Source: Nipponacmea schrenckii
Taxonomy: Eukaryota; Mollusca; Gastropoda; Lottiidae
DNA: 64,000 nt
Assembly: GCA_030562195.1 (NCBI GenBank)
Contig: JAUJPP010000006.1
Span: forward strand, 4,836,001 to 4,900,000
Direction: 5' to 3'
The notes beneath the pieces are model-generated. The model saw nothing but the letters and a program-made list of their open reading frames with translations. It was not told where the DNA came from and ran no database searches. How positions within the stretch are numbered: the stretch's first letter is position 1; every line of letters begins with the position of its first letter. Below, piece by piece: positions 1-43,618 of this stretch. Both the position numbers and the translations under genes were made by a program.

Positions 1-403
1 TGTTCTCTCAAGAGTGTTTACAAGCTAAAATTGAACGCGTTTTCAAGAACAAGGGCAATAACTCATACTAAATGTTTTTCGATTTCGCTGATTTTCGATA
101 GGGTATATCCTTGAGTCATAACATACTCTCACACCAAGTTTCATCAAAATCGGTCATGAATTGCACTTTGTAGAGTGTTTACGAGCCATTCAAGAACAAG
201 GGCACAAACTCATACTAATTTTTTTCCGATTTTGCTGATTTTCAATAGGGTTCATCCTTGCGTGATCATAAGCACTCATATTAAGTTTCATCTAAATCCG
301 TCAAGAATTACACCGTGTAGAGTGTTTACGAGCAATTGTGGACGGACGGACGGACGGATGTGGGTGACGACAATATACGCCCCCCATTTCATGTGGGCGT
401 ATA
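1..403 (+). repeat. GGAC/hairpin-ended repeat, tandem-duplicated body
   Basis: A ~150-bp segment occurs twice (about 8-170 and 173-325), marked by agagtgtttac, acaagggca.aactcatact and aagtttcatc.aaat. It is followed by ggacggacggacggacgg at 340-357 and a small inverted repeat, atacgcccc...gtgggcgtat, at 376-402. The same order (caagggcaat body, GGAC-type run, hairpin of gcccaca/tgtgggc) recurs at 8640-8885, 10925-11440 (reverse) and 13375-13728. It is non-coding. The short open frame at 175-411 lies inside it. Confidence 0.75.
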
Positions 404-941
404 AAAATTAGTTGAAAATCTTCATATAGTAGAGGGATTATTAATTAGATGGGCAGGGAGACTTCTATTATATTGCATTAAAGAATTAAACCACTCTGAA
501 TGCCTCCCCTACCTCCATCTCCCCACTAAGGGAGGAGAGGAACGGTCATCAATGGTTAAGGACTCCATTTGATCTGATAGAGTCACAAAACCCGCTTCAC
601 GCTCAGAAGGGGAGGCTTTGTATCATCCTCATGGTTTACGATCCAGTCAAAGTTGACTGACGTCCAAGCGATACATACTTTAGAAATGATCCCTAACAGT
701 ATGATCTTAACACCAACTATATTTGACAATGGTAATGATATTTTTCATAAATAATATACACTGGTATTTTATTATTTATAATAAAAAAAGCCTGAAAGAT
801 AATTCTTTTTAAACTAGCTATTTCTAGCAAAAATATATCAGGTCTAACTTGTACAATAAAGAAACATTTTCAGTTTTTATTTTTATTGTTATTGTAATTA
901 TGTAAAATAGAAAAATGGAAAATTTGACGGTTTATAAGTTT

Positions 942-1101
942 GATAATGACCTCGGTCGTGTATTTACTGGGATATAGAAAAACCTTGAGCTCGAAGTCGA
1001 GCCAAAAACCCTCAGCCTCTGCCTTCGGGTTTTTACACGGCTCGACATCTCTCTCGCAGTTTTTCTATATCCCAGTAAACACTTGACCTTGAGTCATTAT
1101 C
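942..1101. repeat. Long imperfect hairpin in repeat unit 1
   Basis: The central arms are 961-983 and 1059-1081 (tttactgggatatagaaaaa and its complement), matching at 22 of 23 positions. The pairing extends outward imperfectly through tgataatgacctcggtc and gacctt-gagtcattat. Inside, a second pair (gtcgagcc at 996-1003, ggctcgac at 1039-1046) plus aaaaaccc/gggttttt forms an inner stem. The loop is GC-rich. Confidence 0.85.
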
Positions 1102-2032
1102 TTATACTTCTTATTTCATCAACAATTCAATTTATCTTGATCATGAAAAGTTTGAGTTTTAAAATTACTGCAGATTAAATTATTATACAATCATTTACTG
1201 AGAATTTTATATTCATTACATTCTATTTTCTAACTAGAATATTACTCTGGTGTTACCTCCCTTTAACAATCTTCATATTTAGAATATTTTCTGTTATTTT
1301 TACTAAAAACAGTTGATTTTTTGATTATCTTAAGCTTTATGATTGATTTTCATTCTAAAAATATCTTCAAACTTTTTTTATTTTTTATAAAATTATGTTA
1401 GAAATAAAGTGGAAAGAATTATTACCGGTCAAACTTATGTTTAGTTTCATTTTTGACCAGGGTCTATATTATTTATGAAAAATATTATCAAAATTAGGGG
1501 TTGTCAAAAATCTTCATATAGTAGAGGGATTATTAATTAGATGGGCAGAGAGACTTCTATTATATTGCATTAAAGAATTAAACCACTCTGAATGCCTCCC
1601 CTACCTCTATCTCCCCACTAAGGGAGGAGAGGAACGGTCATCAATGATTAAGGACTCCATCTGATCTGATCAAGTCACAAAACCCGCTTCACGCTCAGAA
1701 GGAGAGGCTTTGTATCATCCTCATGGTTTACGATCCAGTCAAAGTTGACTGACGTCCAAGCGATGCATACTTTAGAAATGATCCCTAACAGTATGATCTT
1801 AACACCAACTAAATTTGACAATGGTAATGATATTTTTCATAAATAATATACACTGGTATTTTATTATTTATAATATAAAAAGCCTGAAAGATATTTTTTT
1901 TAAACTAGCTATTTCTAGCAAAAATATATCAGGTCTAACTTGTACAATAAAGAAACATTTTCAGTGTTTATTTTTATTGTTATTGTAATTATGTAAAATA
2001 GAAAAATGGAAAATTTGACGGTTTATAAGTTT

Positions 2033-2193
2033 GATAATGACCTCGGTCGTGTATTTACTGGGATATAGAAAAACCTTGAGCTCGAAGTCGAGCCAAAAAC
2101 CCTCAGCCTCTGCCTTCGGGTTTTTACACGGCTCGACATCTCTCTCGCAGTTTTTCTATATCCCAGTAAACACTTGACCTCGAGTCATTATCT
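2033..2193. repeat. Long imperfect hairpin in repeat unit 2
   Basis: This is the same structure as at 942-1101. Both arms and the inner stem are preserved. The right flank here reads gacctcgag where copy 1 has gaccttgag, which slightly improves outer-arm pairing. Confidence 0.85.
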
Positions 2194-2893
2194 TATACTT
2201 CTTATTTCATCAACAATTCAATTTATCTTGATCATGAAAAGTTTGAGTTTTAAAATTACTGCAGATTAAATTATTATACAATCATTTACTGAGAATTTTA
2301 TATTCATTACATTCTATTTTCTAACTAGAATATTACTCTGGTGTTACCTCCCTTTAACAATCTTCACATTTAGAATATTTTCTGTTATTTTTAATAAAAA
2401 CAGTTGATTTTGTGATTATCTTAAGCTGTATGATTGATTTTCATTCTAAAAATATCTTCAAACTTTTTATATTTTTTATAAAATTATGTTAGAAATAAAG
2501 TGGAGAGAATTATTACCGGTCAAACTTATGTTTAGTTTCATTTTTTGACCAGGGTATATATTATTTATGAAAAATATTATCATAATTAGGGGTAGTTAAA
2601 AACTTAATATGGTAGAGGGATTATTTATTAGATGGGCAGGGAAACTTCTATTATATTGCATTAAAGAAATAAACCACTCTGAATGCCTCCCCTACCTCCA
2701 TCTCCCCACTAAGGGAGGAGAGGAACGGTCATCAATGGTTAAGGACTCCATCTGATCTGATAGAGTCACAAAACCCGCTTCACGCTCAGAAGGGGAGGCT
2801 TTGTATCATCCTCATGGTTTACGATCCAGTCAAAGTTGACTGACGTCCAAGCGATGCATACTTTAGAAATGATCCCTAACAGTATGATCTTAA

Positions 2894-3479
2894 TGTAAAT
2901 TGCCCTTCAATATGCTAATGAAAATTTTCATAAGCAAAAAAGAATGGTCGTTTACAAGAAGAAATTTAAGCAAATGAATATTTTTTTTTAAAATTAACTT
3001 AATTTTGTTTTTAAATAACTAATCTTTCACCAATAGAAATAGGTTATTATCTGAATAATACATATAACCATAAAATTTAAAAAAAAATTGAAAATAGCAA
3101 AAATAAGGAGAAAATCCTACAATTTACACCACAATGTAAAAGGGAAATAACACAAACTGTATACAATGTACCACGTGTCAACATGACATGTTACTATAAA
3201 TATCCTTCGTTTACAGTATACTGTAGTCTATATAGCACAGTTAAATAGCTGGTCTTATCACCTTGGCTATTCATAGTACAAATAAAGTGAATACATGTAT
3301 TGAAGAGACACCAGGGAGATCAACTGTTGCTTTGTTAATGTTTTAAAACACTCCTTTGTATCCTTTCTCACTTAGAACGTAACTATAGCAAGGCATTGAA
3401 TACAACATTAAGGCAATAAACATATCTGTATACAGGATAAACCATTTTAACATTGGATTTAAGTTATAACACAGGCTAT
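2894..3479. other. AT-rich non-coding DNA between repeats
   Basis: No exon, RNA gene or repeat could be supported here. I searched it for the missing C-terminal cN-II exon (pattern RQTLFASQ/RYADLY) on the minus strand without success. Confidence 0.5.
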
Positions 3480-4330
3480 GAGGTTCATTAAACAACTCAA
3501 AACATTCTCTTTGAACTGATGAATAAGGATTTAATCTATATAATTGTGTATGAATTTCAGTAAACTGAAAACATCCCCTTTGAACATTATGTATGAATTT
3601 CATTGAACAACTGCACACATAATCTTTTTGCATGATAAAATTGTATTTCCCTTATTTTTGTGAATTTTATCAAACAACTGAAAAGATTCTCTTGTAAAAT
3701 GATAAATTTAATTGATTTATAAAGTTTTGTATGAATTTCATTAAACAAAGGAAAGATTCTCTTTGAACATGACACATTGGTATTTAATTCATAAAATTAA
3801 GTACCAATATGAATTTCATGAAAAAACAGAAAAAATTAATTATCTTGGAAATGAAAAATTAGTTTATAAAATTTAACAAAGCAAAATCATCTTTGTACAT
3901 GGATAATTCATATTTTATTGATAAACCTTTGTATGAATTTCATTAAACAACAGAAAAAAACTATTTTTGAACATGGGAAATTCATATTTTATTGATAAAC
4001 CTTTGTATGAATTTCATTAAAGTACAGAAAAAATTATTTTTGAACATGGAAAATTCATATTTTATTGATAAACCTTTGTATGAATTTCATTAAACAACAG
4101 AAAAAAACTATTTTTGAACATGGGAAATTCATATTTTATTGATAAACCTTTGTATGAATTTCATTAAACAACAGAAAAAAACTATTTTTGAACATGGGAA
4201 ATTCATAATTAATTTATAAACCTCTGTAAGAATTTTATGAAACATCAGAAAAACTTTTGAACATGAGAAATGGATATTTCTTTATAAGATCTTGTTGAAT
4301 TTCATTAAACAACAGAAAACATTTAAACAT
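3480..4330. repeat. 74-bp minisatellite, about 11 degenerate copies
   Basis: The unit core is tgtatgaatttcattaaaca followed by acagaaaa, gaacatggg and ttattgataaacc. The anchor tgataaac falls at 3919, 3993, 4066 and 4140 (spacing 73-74). The four central units are nearly identical, and units on both sides decay gradually. The array lies downstream of exon 15, presumably in intron 15 of NT5C2. Open frames 3343-3633 and 3587-3775 are read-throughs of this array and not genes. Confidence 0.88.
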
Positions 4331-4737
4331 TGATCATAAAATTAGGGAGAATGAAGAATATTCTGTCACCAGAATAATACCATTGAATGAAAGGTCAATT
4401 TAAAATCATGTTACCCCTAATTCATTACACCATAAGACCCCAATTTAAAATATAAATCAAGGGCAATAAACTCAAAACCTTCTTCAATCATGGGAATAAA
4501 CTGGGTTTTTGGCTTAGAAACATGCGCAAAAGAATCTATTCTTTTATGGATCAATTTCTTATATCATATAGAATGGATATAACATTTCAGGGGATGCTGA
4601 GGGTTGAAAAAGGGTTGGTGAATCATTGCTATAACATACAGTTGATAAATTAAATCTACAGTAAGATTCACAATTTGAAAAATATACATGAAATTCAATA
4701 GAACATTTGAAAATATAAACAAGAAACCAAAACTTAC
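4331..4737 (-). other. Start of NT5C2 intron 15
   Basis: The donor gtaagt is at 4737-4732, followed by unremarkable AT-rich sequence. caagggcaataaactcaaaa at 4459-4480 resembles the body of the GGAC/hairpin repeat family, but the ending is absent. Confidence 0.5.
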
Positions 4738-36029
<31,292 letters not shown>

Positions 36030-36048
36030 AATGAATTTGTTCTGGAAT
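36030..36048 (-). other. Putative 5' untranslated part of NT5C2 exon 1
   Basis: The minus strand reads gttactatccag and then 19 bases to the ATG. If this AG is the acceptor, exon 1 starts here and a non-coding first exon lies further right. The acceptor tract is only moderately pyrimidine-rich, so a TSS upstream without an intron is also possible. Confidence 0.35.
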
Positions 36049-36293
36049 CTGGATAGTAACAAATCTGCTGTTAAATTGTGTTAAAAGGAATTCTGATGCT
36101 GTAATTTATCACCAACACTGGAAAATAATCAATAAGAATAAACAGTCAGGGACTTTCTATGGTTTACTAACAAGCCATCTTTAGATTTTTCTACTTAACA
36201 GGCTTCTTTTTTGTCTTTATAAATGACTCTGACATTATCTGCTTGACATTGCGAAGATATTTTCTTTTTCACTTAGAATTGTGAAGTAGAGCT

Positions 36294-36521
36294 AGCTTTA
36301 AAGCCAGCTTTATTGCCGAACATGCTATGTTTCCACTGAGTTTATCTGGTTCCCGAACCACTTTAGTCTCGATCAAAAAAGTGGCACATTATTGACAGGT
36401 AGCGATGTACAAGACTATCGATGTTGCACGTGAGAAAGTAAAACTAGTACTTCTCGATTGCCGAACGAGAAAAACACGGCTTTATGCGTTTCCACTTGTT
36501 TAAAAAGCCGGCTTTAAAGCT
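36294..36521 (+). mobile_element. Agctttaaagcc MITE, copy A
   Basis: The ends agctttaaagccagctttat and aaaaagccggctttaaagct are inverted. Within 40 bp of each end there is also a tgtttccact/gtttccactt motif. The interior is non-coding and is shared with copy B about 1.5 kb away and copy C at 21421. Short terminal inverted repeats, ~228 bp and no open frame point to a DNA-transposon-derived MITE. Confidence 0.85.
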
Positions 36522-37841
36522 TAAGTTAAGTTAACGTTTCACATTTTTGTTTATTGAATGAGTGTTATATAATATAAGATGAGGCCAGAGGATATACCAT
36601 TCACAGTTTTATGATTTATAAAATGTTCAGCTTGGTGTAATAACATTACACTGTATATATAATATTAAAACAATGACATACAGGACAAGTCATAATGATA
36701 GGTGTATGATAATTACTAATGAAACAATAAGCTTATGTGGACTAGCACTGGTTCAATATCATATCATGAGGTTCTGTATTACTAACAATAGCTTTCAGTC
36801 AGGGTTTTTTTAAGAATTCTTATTAGCTGTTGAATGAAATGATATAATTTTCGACGCTTTGACTGAAATTGTTTGAAACTATTTAGGCTATAGGATGGTG
36901 GACATTTTTACTCCAGCACCCAAAAGCACAATACATATTTTAATAATGGTATGATTGGCAATACCTGGCACATGCACTCTGCAAAAGAGAGGCACAGAAA
37001 AGATTTTTTTTCGAGTAGAATTTTGATAAAAAAACTGAAGAACATTTGTTTAACTATTCATCTGTAAAATTTTAGTAGTCTTTGGTTCTGGTTTGCATGC
37101 GAAAGTCTGGTGACCTTGAAAAAGTCACCTTCCTCAATATTCATTGCCAACTACCAGCTGGTAGAAGGGCTCCAGTTCTGTGCATCATATAGGTGCACGC
37201 TTTCCAGGAGGGTTCTGATAGTGTTCTCAAAAGTGAAAATTTGAGGCAAACTTATATAAAATTCATATTTTTAAATCAGTTAGAAAGAAAGTGGGGTACA
37301 ATTAAGGGTAAAAACCATTTTCTATGAGGTCAAATGACTTATCTTAAAGCTCAGAAACTCTCTATTCATCCTGGACTTTCAACCAATACATTAGTTGATA
37401 ATATAATAATATAATATAATAATTGGTAAATAGAAGTGCACTGAATAATTTGACCCTTGTCTAAACAATCATAATTATCATTACCTTATCTTCTAACATA
37501 TGTTTATAGAATAAAAACTACTATAATCCTATAATCAATATTGCCACATATACATAATTTATTAACAAATAAAATATATACCTTGATGTAGTCAGTGATA
37601 GTAACTATCACAGGAGATATTTTCATGGTATTTAATAATAGATATTTGTAATGGCCTCATCATTATATTGCTGTTGACAACAGACTGGTGACAAATTGAT
37701 TCGCATTATCATTTCTATCTAATTTGCTCTCAGCAGACATAATAATATCACCATATAGATTTTTGACTTAAAATTGCAATTTTATGCTTTAGACCTGTAA
37801 TTAGATGTATAAGCTGATTGTTTTTATTTGTATACCAACTA
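36522..37841. other. Non-coding DNA between MITE copies
   Basis: AT-rich. It contains an (ataatat)n patch near 37396-37422 and a short palindrome taccagctggta at 37151-37162. No exon was supported on either strand. Confidence 0.55.
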
Positions 37842-38070
37842 AATAAAGCCAGCTTTATTGCCGAACACGCTACGTTTCCACTGAGTTTATCTGGTTCCCG
37901 AACCACTTTAGTCTCGATCTAAAAAGGAGCACATTATTGACAGGTCGCAATGTACAAGACTTCTACCGATGTTGCATTTGGGTCCATAAAACTAGTACTT
38001 CTCTATTGCCAACGAGAAAAAAAGCTGGCTTTTTATCTTTCCACTTGTTTAAAAAGCTGGCTTTAAAGCC
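37842..38070 (+). mobile_element. Agctttaaagcc MITE, copy B
   Basis: Same orientation as copy A and nearly identical for long stretches (tttccactgagtttatctgg, cccgaaccactttagtctcg, acattattgacaggt). The first bases of the left terminus have decayed (aaataaagcc). The right terminus ctggctttaaagcc is intact. Confidence 0.85.
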
Positions 38071-40610
38071 AATATCTATTGCAAATGGCTGAAATAATTG
38101 ATTTTTGTTTAAACTTAACACAGACTGCATTTCATCTTAATCTTGTACAACAATTTAGAGTTCAGGTTTGGTACCTTTCTTCTATCTAATCCAGCCAGGA
38201 CAGCAATTCTGGTTGATTGTATCTATCTAGGGCTTATGCTTTTAGTACATTCTCTTTAAATGGAGATATCTATCAGATACTGCTCATTATTCCTATCGCC
38301 AAGTAGAAACTGTTGTTCAAATCAGACCGAGATTGAGAAGATTATATCGGTACGAATTTCATGGATTAAATCCAGGTAGGCCCACCAACTGGAAATGATT
38401 ACACTCACTTCAAGTCAGTTTTCATTCAGCCAAAATGAACACAATACGGTACAATGTTTAGGCTACATAACTACTGCCAATGTGTTTTCTGATTCTTTCT
38501 TTTACTTTCATGAACAGGTTTTAATTCCTATCATTACAATATAGCCTACAAACAAGACAATTAAAGCCTACAAAGCAGTAGAACTTTTCCAAAAAATTTG
38601 GAATATTTGTGATGAATCATTAAGCTTTATTACATCTGCTTTATAATCATGCAACTCACGATAACTATGATTATAATATACTCTTACACTTTACACAAAT
38701 TGTTTTCAACATCGAAATAAGCATAAGGAACAGCATACTTAACCTTGCAAAAGAAAGTTTTCACTGACTTCACTTTACCAAATAACTTAAACAAAGTTCT
38801 ATGGGAGATTAATCAATGATAAAATTATAATCAGCAATCATCTTACTTTATTTTAAATGAATATCCATGTAATGCCAATAGCCTATTTAATTTATTCAAT
38901 ACGGTACTACAGGCTACACAAAACAACAAAGAGCCAAAGGGTTGACCTCATTAGGCCTACCTGTGAAATGGAATTGACTTTTTATATTGACATCGAAATG
39001 ATCGTATATTGCGAAGATTGAAATAACGACATTACAATGTATTTTTTTATCTAAAATCGAGAAAAATGATAGAGGTTCATAATTCAATCATAATAAAGTT
39101 TACTTGAAACCGGTTTGTTTACATTCAAGAGACAACTTCCGGTCTTCAAAAAGTTGGATAAACTAAAAACATGTTAAGATTTTGACCCACGAATATAGAA
39201 AGTATGTGTGCAAAACAAGGAGCGGATATTAGTTCATAGAATGTGCCGAAAATTTTATTAATATCGAAAGAAATAGTACCTTTTAAAAACAAAAAACGTT
39301 CCAAAGTCAGATTTATGTCTTTCTTCTGACGCAAGCGCATTCACAAAGATAAAGTGAAAGTAACCAGCAGACGAATATTAGCCTACTTTCAATTTATTCG
39401 CGTCTTTTCCACATATTTATATTATAATTATTAGGCTATACTAGATGCAGTTGGCTAAACTGTCTCGTATTATAGAAAATCCGTGCGTGTCTGATAAAGT
39501 TTAAGAGATAGATTATATTATGTTTTCATAGTTCTTATACTCCTTCATATATACCGGTACCCAATTATTAGTTCTAGACGGCAAAAGATATTTACCACAT
39601 TCAAGACGCGACTTAAGTGCTTTATATGAGAATACTATTTTACTTTCTATTGCTGTTTGTGGCGAACCGTAAATTTAACTTTCAACGAGGATGATTCTGA
39701 ATATACATATGGGTTTGAAGTCCCTTATTTTGACAGGGAGTTGTAGGCCTAGTTATTTGAAAAGTGAGCTGTAGGCTTAACAACGTACAGTCAAAGTACT
39801 GATTAACTCAGCTAAAAAAAAAATCCCGTTTCTGAGATTAAGATGTAATTTGCACTGTAATATTATGGCGTGGACTTCCCCTTTGCACGAGTTTTTGACA
39901 TACAGTGATATAGAGCTACAGAAGCTATCGTAGGCCTATAATATTAATTATTGGAAGAAGTAGTAGTATATATAATCTACTTCCCAGAAAGCCATTCCTT
40001 CCATGCCGACAGAGCACAGATTACAATATGACTGCAGACACGACATGACAAGAAGCGTAGCATCTTATCCATTGAGTTATTATTGAATTGCTGGTGATAA
40101 GTACGAAATAATAAAACTCTACACACTCCTTCCTCCCGAGAAAGAACATTTGGAAACTTTCAAATGTCAATTTATTTCTAATTGTTTGTTTATACATATG
40201 TCTATTCTGGGGTCAGTGACGGTCAGATGGTCAGATAGTGGACACAGCCAGCTGATCAAAAGATTTAGACAACATTACGCACAGGAAGTTAAGTTATGGA
40301 AGGCTAATGATATTGACTGTTAAATATGGCATCTGTATGTAGGAAAGTGGTCCTGAAATAATAACCATATATTCAAGTAATAATCACGTTTATTACAAAC
40401 CACCTTTTCCAAACATACAAACGTCCTGTTTTGATTCCTTAAAGAATGTGTGTCTGAAGTTAATAGATCCTGTTCGAAATCAAGTTTGGGAGAATGTCTG
40501 AGAATATTCTATGCCCTGAAGGAAATCCACATTGATCACCAAATCAAGGTGCTTTGGCTTTTACTTTTACAGCATCCACTTACGGTAGAAATTATTTCAG
40601 ATCATAGTCA
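38071..40610. other. Presumed 5' flank of NT5C2, no gene seen
   Basis: No conserved peptide was seen in any frame. On the minus strand an accggaagt motif (39134-39142 reversed) lies in a slightly GC-richer stretch around 39100-39360, a conceivable but unproven promoter area for a gene running leftward. Confidence 0.4.
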
Positions 40611-40679
40611 ATGAAATGAAATCAAATGAATGGAGTTTTACGTCCTACTTTTCTGAACCTTCTGGGCTAATGAAGACGA
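40611..40679 (-). mobile_element. SINE 3' tail fragment
   Basis: Minus strand: cgtcttcattagcccagaag, then gttcagaaaagtaggacgt, aaaactccattcatttgatt. It matches the tail of the SINEs at 43285 and 59090 and the fragment at 55975. The head and body are missing. Confidence 0.65.
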
Positions 40680-43284
40680 TCATATTAAAGTCTGGATAAA
40701 AGTCAATTGTTGCAGAAAAAAATTTTTTTGTGTAGGTTTACTGATCAGTGTCCTGGATATTCTAATACACCCCTGTTAATATGGAGAACTCCCGTTCACT
40801 CAAAATTTATTATGTCATTTAGCCCTGGACGCCCTGCTGACAGTATATGCGAATAAATAACAGGAACTATATCTTTTTGTAATCAAGATGACTTTCTCAA
40901 AGATAAAGAAATTAAATATTTCCTGTTTTTCTGTGATAATGAAACACATACACCTAATCTTAGATTATTGATTCAGGTATATAACGGCAGACGGAAAAGC
41001 TGAAATAAAAGCCTTAACAACAAGTTCTACAGATAACGAAAAAAGGGCAAGAATATCGCAAAAAAACTGTTTTGTCTTGTGATGTGTGGACATCGGGACC
41101 TTGATAGGTTTTATGGCTTAATACCAAAATTAACACTAAACAAACTTTCAAATCAGAAGCGGGTGTAGTTCAGTAGGATGAGGAAGTTGAAGTTGAAGGG
41201 AACATAATAATATATTGAGAGAAATTAAAACCAGGTCTTCCTAATATCTACTCATTAACTGATATATTTGACATTTATTTATTTAATAAATAATAAAAAT
41301 CCTACAGGCTTTATGATGTGGGCGGATGTTCAGACTTTTTATGATTAACTTTAATATTTATTTTAATGTAAATTTGAGAGCAGTATAATAGTTCATTGAG
41401 TGAAGTATCAATCCATCTGATCTTTTGCATAGCTATGACGCCCTTCAGTAAGAGTCAGCAGGTTTCAAAGCAACGCTATATAATTTATGTCGCGAAGAGC
41501 TCTCGTAGGAAACTTACTTAAATTTTATACAGCTTTTTCCGATATTTCTTACGTTTATCAAAGCTCATAGTACATTTCAGCCTTGTCTGGCATATTCAAA
41601 TACGTACCACATGCCTGTCAGTAAATTTAAGACCATGGACGTGCTTGATAGCTTATTCCATTTAAAATATTTTGAATATTTGGTTGCTTTGGGAAAAGAA
41701 AAGAAAACAAACTCGACATATATTATAGCCTTTTGCGGAGCATACTATATCATAACAAAATGATGATAAATAATATAAAAAATATTAATGAAATTCAGTT
41801 CTGATCACGCAGAGAAATCTTTCTATTGGATCCTTCCATATTATGATCTAATGTGGCTGTGCTTGTTCCTATAAATCTTTATATTAATCGATTATGATAT
41901 TGGACAGTTGTACCCGGCAATGGTGTATTTTCAGAATCAGGATATGCTTCACCAATTCCTTTTGAGATTTAAGAACTATTTATTAAGTGGAATGAACACA
42001 TGTGGTTTTGTCAAGATTTTCAGCTCAGTTAAATATGTAATGAACCAAAATAGTCTTTAAACTTGTATAGGAGTGCTACCAAGTTTCCGCTTTCTCTCTA
42101 ATTTCATACTGTCCAAATATGTCATGACCCTCTTATAATTGATTTAACCTTCTTTACTTATGGTGCCAATTCTTGGTGCAATCGTTAAAGGTACCATGCT
42201 AATAACAATTTTTATTCGTGGTTTATTTTGTTTCTATTTGCTATAAGATTGCTGTATACAGTTAGCTAGTATGAATTGTATGATTGCTTTATTATATTAA
42301 AAAAATATCTGAATTGTATTGTACTTTGTATTGCATTTTGTGTGGTATATATTGTACTTATATACTGTTCTATTTTGCATTTCGATTTTTTTTTATTTCT
42401 CTATTTGGTACACCAAATTCTGGTCACACTATCTACCTATTTTCATTTAAATGAATAAAGTATATTAGATGTATACAAAAAACTTATGTTTCATTTTGTT
42501 TGAACGGACTTTGTACGACTCAAGCATTTAATTTTCCTTTTACCTTTGTTGCAACATTTTCAACATCTAGTCCATTTAGAATATGCTTGGCTGAGATTTG
42601 TTGTTTTAACGACAGTGAGCTTTCAAATAATTTCTCGCGTGGGCTCATGTAATGTTCTTAAGTTTGAAAGGCAAATGTTGTAATTTTGAGAATATGTACT
42701 TCATGACACTAATCATAATAAAATTCAAATTAAAAAGAAAATCTCCTATATTATATGGCCTTTCTACGAAGTGCCAATTCCAGTACGAACATCTTCGCTT
42801 TGATTGCTTCATCATAATTTCATTAATTTTGAACGCACATTTAATTATCAACGATCATTGCTTGGAAAATTATGTTATTTAAATTTAGATTTTACGTTTT
42901 GGTTTTTCTGATATTTTGAAGACTTTAGAAACATAACAAAACACTCAAAAAGGGGCGCAATGTGATTCTTTAACTGTTTGACTATTTTTATGAAATAAAT
43001 TGACGGTTAGTTTGCTTGTCTTGTCAAATACTAGTTATATAAATATCCACGCTGTTCAAAAGAAGTTATCATACTGAGATCGACCATGGGTACATTCTGT
43101 ATCGATCTTCTTTAGGTATGGTAGTTAAGATATCAAAGCGTAATGACCCAGCTTCATTGATCTGAACTTCCGAATGGAAACACGCTTAATTAATAGTCCA
43201 TTTCATGGGTATTAATACCCTTCTTTAGCACAATGTGTTTTCCTACGAACGTGTCTGAGATAAATTTGACCATGTGATAGGTTA
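40680..43284. other. Intergenic AT-rich DNA
   Basis: No gene. gcgggtgtagttcagtagga at 41159-41178 resembles a tRNA 5' half, but no B box or fold follows. The overlapping frames at 42276-42882 are hydrophobic AT-rich read-throughs without similarity. Confidence 0.5.
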
Positions 43285-43618
43285 GAAATGAAATAAGTTT
43301 TAAGTTCTATTCTTCTTCACCTAATGGGCTAATGAAGACGGGCAACGCAATTAGTGCACGGACATTTTCCAGGATAGCAGCATTAAGCTATTTGCTTTGA
43401 TTTCTAAATGTCGAAAGATTTTTTTATGTGCACATCCTGTAGCACCAGGGGCCTCGGTATATTCGAACGACTAGACGTTTTTTCCATGTTAGGCCCTCCG
43501 ACTTGGATCACTGAAAAAGGGTAGAAAAATCCGATAGCTCATCTCGACCTTTGCCGGGATTGAACCCTTGACCCTCGGGTTAGCGAAGCATCTAAATCCC
43601 TGAGCCACCGCGGCTCTC
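43285..43618 (-). mobile_element. tRNA-derived SINE, near full length
   Basis: On the minus strand the head is gagccgcggtggctcaggga with A box tggctcaggga, then ctaacccgagggtcaa and a B box gggttcaatccc. The body contains catggaaaaaacgtctagtc, and the tail cgtcttcattagcccattag ends in tttcatttc. Head, body and tail match the + strand copy at 59090. The open frame 43539-43757 overlaps the head and is not a gene. Confidence 0.8.

Larger units (their letters stand above)
404..2893. repeat. 1.09-kb tandem repeat, about 2.3 copies
   Basis: The unit starts near cttcatatagtagagggatt. The anchor gtagaggg occurs at 429, 1521 and 2612 (spacings 1092 and 1091). The third copy breaks off at 2893, after agtatgatcttaa, where copies 1 and 2 continue with caccaact. 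Copies 1 and 2 differ by scattered substitutions and one- or two-base indels, so the duplication is recent but not new. The unit is AT-rich and non-coding, with a GC-richer block (cctcccctacctccatctcc) near its start and a long hairpin in its middle. Confidence 0.92.

Noticed and set aside
3343..3775. Two minus-strand frames rich in repeated FN-IHT segments
   Set aside because: They are translations of the degenerate 74-bp minisatellite. The repetition comes from the DNA array, and the period is not a multiple of 3.
4559..4737. Read-through of exon 15 as an alternative C-terminus
   Set aside because: The frame stays open for about 60 codons after the donor, but the residues have no resemblance to the cN-II C-terminus and the donor gtaagt is strong. 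An intron-retention isoform cannot be excluded but has no support here.
41159..41240. tRNA-like start gcgggtgtagttcagtagga
   Set aside because: No B box (GGTTCRANNCC) follows at the right spacing and no cloverleaf can be drawn.
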